Shown: positions 14,249 to 17,765 of the stretch, piece by piece
Numbering within the stretch: the stretch's first letter is position 1
How the letters are laid out: every line of letters starts with the position of its first letter
Assembly (NCBI GenBank): GCA_045646145.1
Contig: JAZRKE010000072.1
Location: 1-17,765 of the forward strand
Source of the DNA: SIG565 sp045646145
GTDB lineage: Bacteria; Bacillota; Clostridia; Oscillospirales; Acutalibacteraceae
DNA: 17,765 nt
Reading direction: 5' to 3'
The notes under the pieces: generated by a model
Seen by the model: the letters and a program-made list of their open reading frames with translations, nothing else
Databases searched by the model: none
What the model was told of the DNA's origin: nothing
Program-made: the position numbers and the translations under genes

Positions 14249-14614
14249 ATGAAAATTTTTAATAAAAAGAATATTATCACAGCCGCACTAGCGCTACTTA
14301 CGGGGTTTATTAACGGACTGCTCGGTGCAGGCGGCGGTATGATAGCGGTTCCGTTGCTTAAAAAAGCGGGATTTTCACAGAAGGCGGCACAGCAAAACGC
14401 TATAGCCGTTATACTGCCAATAACACTGCTCAGTAGTATAATTTATATTATTAATGGTTACGTTGCTGTGCCTGATGCTACCCCCTATATCCCCGGTGGA
14501 CTTTTAGGTGCTTTTTTAGGCACACAACTTATGAACAAAATATCTAATAAATGGCTCAAAAGGATTTTTGCGGCATTTATGCTGTGGGCAGGCATTCGCC
14601 TGTTACTTAAATGA
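14249..14614 (+). CDS. Half-size TSUP (TauE/SafE) membrane protein, first of a pair
   Basis: 121 residues from the ATG at 14249, with about four membrane helices and the GLLGAGGGMIAVPLL motif of the first TSUP repeat. TSUP permeases, which export sulfite, sulfonates or related anions, are normally about 250 residues made of two such repeats. Here the repeats are separate genes overlapping by ATGA, so a two-protein complex is likely. The frame opens at a TTG (14213), but only the ATG at 14249 has a GGTGAAGG just upstream. The spacing is short, so the start is not certain. The substrate is unknown. Confidence 0.8.
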   Translation: MKIFNKKNIITAALALLTGFINGLLGAGGGMIAVPLLKKAGFSQKAAQQNAIAVILPITLLSSIIYIINGYVAVPDATPYIPGGLLGAFLGTQLMNKISNKWLKRIFAAFMLWAGIRLLLK

Positions 14615-14970
14615 ATATTTGGGCCCTTTTAGCAGGGCTTTTTTCAGGGATTATTGCATCTATGGGTATGGGTGGAGGCGCTGTACTGCTTATTTATCTA
14701 AACCTGTTCACTGCCACCGAGCAACTTAACGCTCAGGGGATTAATCTGCTTTTCTTTATTCCAACCGCCGTTTTTTCTTTATTTTTTTATATTAAAAATC
14801 GACAGATTAGATGGAAAAAAGTCTTACCCATTGCGGCTTTAGGCCTTTTGGGAGCGGCTTTAGGGCTTTGGTTTACAATTTTGATAGACAGTGCACTGCT
14901 CACCAAAATTTTCGGTGGATTTTTAATTGCAATAGCCCTTAAAGAATTTTTTTCAAAAGATACAAAATAA
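14611..14970 (+). CDS. Half-size TSUP (TauE/SafE) membrane protein, second of a pair
   Basis: 119 residues with about four membrane helices, beginning LLAGLFSGIIASMGMGGGAVLL, which matches the glycine-rich motif of a TSUP repeat. It overlaps the upstream gene by 4 nt (ATGA), so translation is coupled. The two are similar in plan but not identical, and each is about half a standard TSUP protein. No frameshift is needed to explain the split, since each has a start and an end. Confidence 0.8.
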   Translation: MNIWALLAGLFSGIIASMGMGGGAVLLIYLNLFTATEQLNAQGINLLFFIPTAVFSLFFYIKNRQIRWKKVLPIAALGLLGAALGLWFTILIDSALLTKIFGGFLIAIALKEFFSKDTK

Positions 14971-14973
14971 CCC

Positions 14974-15002
14974 TTGAAAAAGAACGGGTGTTCTGTTATA
15001 CT
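14974..15002 (+). promoter_or_regulatory. lexA promoter with LexA (SOS) box in the spacer
   Basis: TTGAAA (14974-14979), a 17-bp spacer and TATACT (14997-15002). The spacer holds AGAACGGGTGTTCT (14981-14994), which fits the Firmicutes SOS box GAAC-N4-GTTC exactly. LexA bound here would block its own promoter. Confidence 0.9.
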
Positions 15003-15036
15003 GAATAGTAAAAGAATAAATGTTCGGAGGAAAAAT

Positions 15037-15627
15037 ATGTCTAGGCCAACGCTTACCGAAAAGCAACTAAAGGTATATAATTACCTTGTTAAGAAAATTT
15101 CTGAGGGTGTACCCCCTACCGTTCGTGAGATATGCTCTGCGCTTTCTATTAAGTCAACCTCTACCGTTCATGCCATCTTAGGTGTTTTGGAGGACGGTGG
15201 ATACATCTACCGCGACCCCAGATACTCACGCGCAATAAGAATTGAAGGCGCCGAAAAGACAGCACAAGTCCCCGTACTCGGCAGAGTTACGGCAGGTCAA
15301 CCAATTTTGGCAGTTGAAGAAATTGAAGACTATATCCCCTTTTCCACCAACTCTTCCGAAGAGCTTTTTGCTCTGCGTGTTGTGGGACTTAGTATGAAAA
15401 ATATCGGTATTTTGGACGGTGATATTGTTATAGCCGATAAAAACGCCTATGTGCGTGAGGGTGATATTGTTATAGGCATGGATGGGGATGAAGCAACCGT
15501 TAAGCGATATATAAAAACAGCTGACGGAACCGTTATATTTATGCCCGAAAATGAAGATTTTGAGCCCATTTATCCCGAAAATCCCTCAATTCTAGGAAAG
15601 GTTATAGGCTCATACAGAAGGTATTAG
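15037..15627 (+). CDS. lexA: LexA repressor of the SOS response
   Basis: 196 residues, normal length. An N-terminal winged helix-turn-helix (about 1-70, with PTVREICSALSIKSTSTVHAIL) is followed by the self-cleaving S24 domain. The scissile Ala86-Gly87 bond lies in VTAGQP, the serine is Ser119 (GLSMKNIGI) and the lysine Lys156 (ATVKRY). RecA-stimulated self-cleavage between Ala and Gly relieves repression after DNA damage. A longer in-frame opening from 14974 overlaps the promoter and is not credible; the ATG at 15037 has GGAGG 7 nt upstream. rnhA follows after 3 nt and probably shares this SOS-controlled promoter. Confidence 0.97.
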   Translation: MSRPTLTEKQLKVYNYLVKKISEGVPPTVREICSALSIKSTSTVHAILGVLEDGGYIYRDPRYSRAIRIEGAEKTAQVPVLGRVTAGQPILAVEEIEDYIPFSTNSSEELFALRVVGLSMKNIGILDGDIVIADKNAYVREGDIVIGMDGDEATVKRYIKTADGTVIFMPENEDFEPIYPENPSILGKVIGSYRRY

Positions 15628-15630
15628 AAA

Positions 15631-16068
15631 ATGAAAAAATATATTGAAATGTTTACCGACGGCGCCTGCTCAGGAAATCCGGGTCCGGGTGGATGGGGCA
15701 CAATACTGCGCTATGCAGGGCACGAAAAGGAGCTTTGCGGAGGAGAAAGTGAGACAACCAATAACAGAATGGAACTCTCTGCTGTGATATTTGGGCTTAA
15801 GGCACTTAAAGAGCCCTGCCTTGTTAAGATTACAACCGATTCAAAATATGTTGTTGACTCGGTTACAAAGGGTTGGGCAAAATCGTGGCAGAACAACGGT
15901 TGGCGAAAGGCCGATAAAAAACCTGCACTCAACACAGATTTGTGGGAGGAACTATTAGCGCTTTTGGAAATTCATGAGGTCCAGTTCAATTGGGTTAAAG
16001 GCCACGCAGGGCATCCTGAAAATGAACGTTGTGATGCTATGGCTGTTAATTTTTACAAGAATTTTTAA
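15631..16068 (+). CDS. rnhA: Ribonuclease HI
   Basis: 145 residues, a standard bacterial RNase HI that cuts the RNA strand of RNA-DNA hybrids. The catalytic set is Asp10 (FTDGACSGNPGPGG), Glu48 (NNRMELSAV), Asp70 (TTDSKYVV) and Asp135 (ERCDAMA), with the helper histidine near 125 (VKGHAGHPENE). It includes the basic handle region (GWAKSWQNNGWRKADKKP). It starts 3 nt after the lexA stop codon, with GAAGG in the end of lexA as ribosome binding site, so it is probably cotranscribed with lexA. Confidence 0.97.
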   Translation: MKKYIEMFTDGACSGNPGPGGWGTILRYAGHEKELCGGESETTNNRMELSAVIFGLKALKEPCLVKITTDSKYVVDSVTKGWAKSWQNNGWRKADKKPALNTDLWEELLALLEIHEVQFNWVKGHAGHPENERCDAMAVNFYKNF

Positions 16069-16076
16069 TTTACCTA

Positions 16077-16105
16077 TTGAAAAGTGGAGTAAAATGGTAT
16101 ACAAT
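16077..16105 (+). promoter_or_regulatory. Promoter of the cysteine desulfurase gene
   Basis: TTGAAA (16077-16082), a 17-bp spacer and TACAAT (16100-16105), just after rnhA. It suggests the desulfurase has its own transcript. Confidence 0.55.
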
Positions 16106-16146
16106 ATTACGGACAAGTAATACACTCACAGAAAGTAAGGATGTTA

Positions 16147-17328
16147 ATGCAAAAATTTATATATGCAGATAACAGCGCAACCACAGCGCTCAGTGCCGCA
16201 GCACTTGAGAGTATGATGCCCTTTCTCACAACCGAGTTCGGAAATGCTTCCAGCCTTTATTCTTTTGGAAATACCGCCAAAGAAGCGGTTGAGGACGCAA
16301 GAAATACCGTAGCCGAAATTTTAGGTGCCGAGCCGCGTGAAATCTACTTTACTGCCGGTGGCAGCGAATCGGACAACTGGGCAATTAAGGGTTACGCTAA
16401 AACAATGCTGAATAAGGGTAAAAACCATATAATTTCGAGCAAGTTTGAACACCACGCGGTGCTTCACACTCTAAAGGCGCTTGAGAAAGATGGTTTTGAA
16501 ATTACCCTTTTAGATGTTCATTCGGATGGCCTTGTGCGCCCCGAAGAATTAGAGACGGCGATTAAGGATACCACCGGTCTTGTTACAATAATGTATGCCA
16601 ACAATGAAATCGGCACAATTCAGCCCATAGCCGAAATCGGTGCTATCTGCCGTGAAAAGGGTGTTATTTTCCACACCGACGCTGTTCAGGCCGTAGGAAA
16701 TGTTCCGATTAATGTAAAAGAACAAAATATTGATATGCTTTCCCTTTCGGGCCATAAATTTCACGGTCCTAAGGGTACGGGTGTACTTTACATTCGACGT
16801 GGTGTGTTCCCTAAAAACCTTATTGACGGTGGTGCTCAGGAAAATGGTCGCCGTGCAGGAACCGAGAACACTGCAGGAATCGTCGGTCTTGCCACTGCTT
16901 TAAGAGAAGCGGTTAGCACTATGGATGAGCGCAATAAAAGGTGCCGCGAAATTCGGGATTACATTATAGAAAACAGTCTTAAAATCGAGCGTTCACGCGT
17001 AAACGGGGACCTAAAGCACCGATTATCAGGTAATGTTAATATGTGTTTTGAAGGAATTGAGGGCGAATCTCTGTTACTTATGCTTGATGCTAAAGGTATT
17101 TGCGCCTCCTCAGGCTCGGCCTGTACCTCGGGTTCGCTCGACCCGAGCCACGTGCTGCTGAGTATTGGGCTTCCCCACGAGGTAGCCCACGGTTCGCTAA
17201 GGCTTTCATTCAGTGATGCTAACACACTTGACGATGCAAAATATATCTGCGAGGTTTTACCCCCAATTATTGATAGGCTCAGAGCTATGTCGCCATTGTG
17301 GGATAAAATCAAGCAACAGGAAAATTAG
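16147..17328 (+). CDS. Cysteine desulfurase, NifS/IscS type
   Basis: 393 residues. This PLP enzyme takes sulfur from cysteine as an enzyme-bound persulfide for Fe-S clusters or tRNA thiolation. Seen: the N-terminal YADNSATT motif, FGNASSLYSFG, His103 (FEHHAV), Asp178 and Gln181 (HTDAVQA), PLP lysine Lys204 (SGHKFHGPKG), the catalytic Cys326 on the flexible loop (SSGSACTSGSLDPSHV) and the RLSF strand. The long loop marks group I (NifS/IscS) rather than SufS. ATG at 16141 abuts the GTAAGG site; ATG at 16147 has better spacing. No IscR, IscU or ThiI follows within the window, so the pathway is open. Confidence 0.95.
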   Translation: MQKFIYADNSATTALSAAALESMMPFLTTEFGNASSLYSFGNTAKEAVEDARNTVAEILGAEPREIYFTAGGSESDNWAIKGYAKTMLNKGKNHIISSKFEHHAVLHTLKALEKDGFEITLLDVHSDGLVRPEELETAIKDTTGLVTIMYANNEIGTIQPIAEIGAICREKGVIFHTDAVQAVGNVPINVKEQNIDMLSLSGHKFHGPKGTGVLYIRRGVFPKNLIDGGAQENGRRAGTENTAGIVGLATALREAVSTMDERNKRCREIRDYIIENSLKIERSRVNGDLKHRLSGNVNMCFEGIEGESLLLMLDAKGICASSGSACTSGSLDPSHVLLSIGLPHEVAHGSLRLSFSDANTLDDAKYICEVLPPIIDRLRAMSPLWDKIKQQEN

Positions 17329-17350
17329 GGTAGAGCGAATATTCCGAACC

Positions 17351-17381
17351 CGCCTCAAAGTGGCTTATTTAGGCGCTTTTT
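17351..17381 (+). terminator. Weak terminator after the cysteine desulfurase gene
   Basis: CGCCT (17351-17355) and AGGCG (17371-17375) with a 15-nt loop, followed by a CTTTTT run, 22 nt after the stop codon. Confidence 0.5.
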
Positions 17382-17396
17382 ACCCGATTCATTCTT

Positions 17397-17414
17397 GTAA
17401 GGCGTCAGCCTTAC
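17397..17414. repeat. Short perfect hairpin in the right intergenic region
   Basis: GTAAGGC and GCCTTAC with a GTCA loop. There is no T-run after it, so it is probably part of an intergenic repeat rather than a terminator. Confidence 0.4.
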
Positions 17415-17481
17415 TGCGCCTGTATTGAATAAAAACCACTCAAAATATTCTCCCTTTGAGGTCGAAGATTTTAAAAAGAGC

Positions 17482-17765
17482 GGATTTTTGTTCAGACGTG
17501 GCACAAAACGCAGTTAATCCTGACGGATTAACGAGTATTTTAACAAAGTATGAGCGAAAATCCGCCTTTTCAAAACGGAGTAAGTCGGATCGTAGCCATG
17601 TCGTTCTGTGAGCCAAGGAGTTGAAAATGAAAATTGTCTTCCTAAGACCGCTTGGCCTCCGACTTGGATTTTTGTTCAGACGTGGCACAAAACGCAGTTA
17701 ATCCTGACGGATTAACGAGTATTTTAACAAAGTATGAGCGAAAATCCGCCTTTTCAAAACGGAGT
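17482..17765. repeat. 100-bp direct repeat with a 184-bp period
   Basis: 17482-17581 and 17666-17765 are identical over 100 bp, and the second copy runs off the window. Each copy can fold: an outer GGATTTT/AAAATCC pairing and an inner GTTAATCC-TGAC-GGATTAAC hairpin. The 84 bp between the copies are different. There is no credible ORF. It looks like a dispersed structured intergenic repeat of the host, here in at least two copies. Confidence 0.8.

Noticed and set aside
17440..17688. 82-aa minus-strand ORF in the right flank
   Set aside because: It crosses the repeat and spacer with no ribosome binding site; the exact 100-bp duplication is a better explanation.

Overview
The window looks like a chromosome segment of an AT-rich, low-GC Gram-positive anaerobe, probably a gut Clostridia (Oscillospiraceae/Ruminococcaceae-like). 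The evidence is indirect: strong AGGAGG-type ribosome binding sites, consensus sigma-A promoters, a Firmicutes-type LexA box (GAAC-N4-GTTC), a Tn916-type integrase, and a lexA-rnhA-cysteine desulfurase neighbourhood. No species call is possible from sequence alone.

Most of the window (about 130 to 13,910, or to about 14,115 depending on which junction is the true end) is an integrated genomic island that sits in the anticodon loop of a tRNA-Leu(CAG) gene lying on the minus strand. The displaced host 3' half of the tRNA is at 81-137 and a host 5' half is at 14107-14145. A complete tRNA-Leu(CAG) lies just inside the right end at 13854-13940. Three copies of a TGGTAGACA-type motif pair, which are candidate integrase arm sites, lie near the ends.

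Island layout from left to right: a terminator and an arm site; a large four-helix membrane protein of unknown function (minus, 316-2805); a gap with strong hairpins and a broken small ORF; a heterodimeric ABC exporter pair (minus, 3423-7122); a divergently transcribed ArsR-like regulator and a GNAT acetyltransferase (plus, 7340-9105); about 2 kb without credible protein genes (9106-11183); a tyrosine recombinase (11184-12107); a small excisionase-like protein (12187-12408); and a Tn916-type integrase (12532-13722). The exporter, regulator and GNAT form a compact divergon that looks like a drug or peptide resistance/efflux cassette. I see no relaxase, type IV secretion or replication gene, so the island would need help to move between cells.

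The 2-kb non-coding stretch is the most unusual part. A near-consensus extended -10 promoter at 9393-9420 starts a probable transcript full of short perfect hairpins (about 9427-10187). This is a candidate large structured RNA of the general ROOL/GOLLD kind, though I could not identify the class. It carries a leader ending in a UUCG-capped intrinsic terminator. Next comes a degenerate array of roughly 24-bp repeats (10190-10345 and 10511-10846), interrupted by a GC-rich module (10354-10508) that folds into a three-way junction with no unpaired linker bases, followed by a 15-bp perfect stem.

The right flank (14146-17765) is ordinary host chromosome: two half-size TSUP membrane proteins overlapping by ATGA, lexA with a LexA box inside its own promoter, rnhA, a NifS/IscS-type cysteine desulfurase, and a direct repeat of 100 bp with a 184-bp period that runs into the end of the window.
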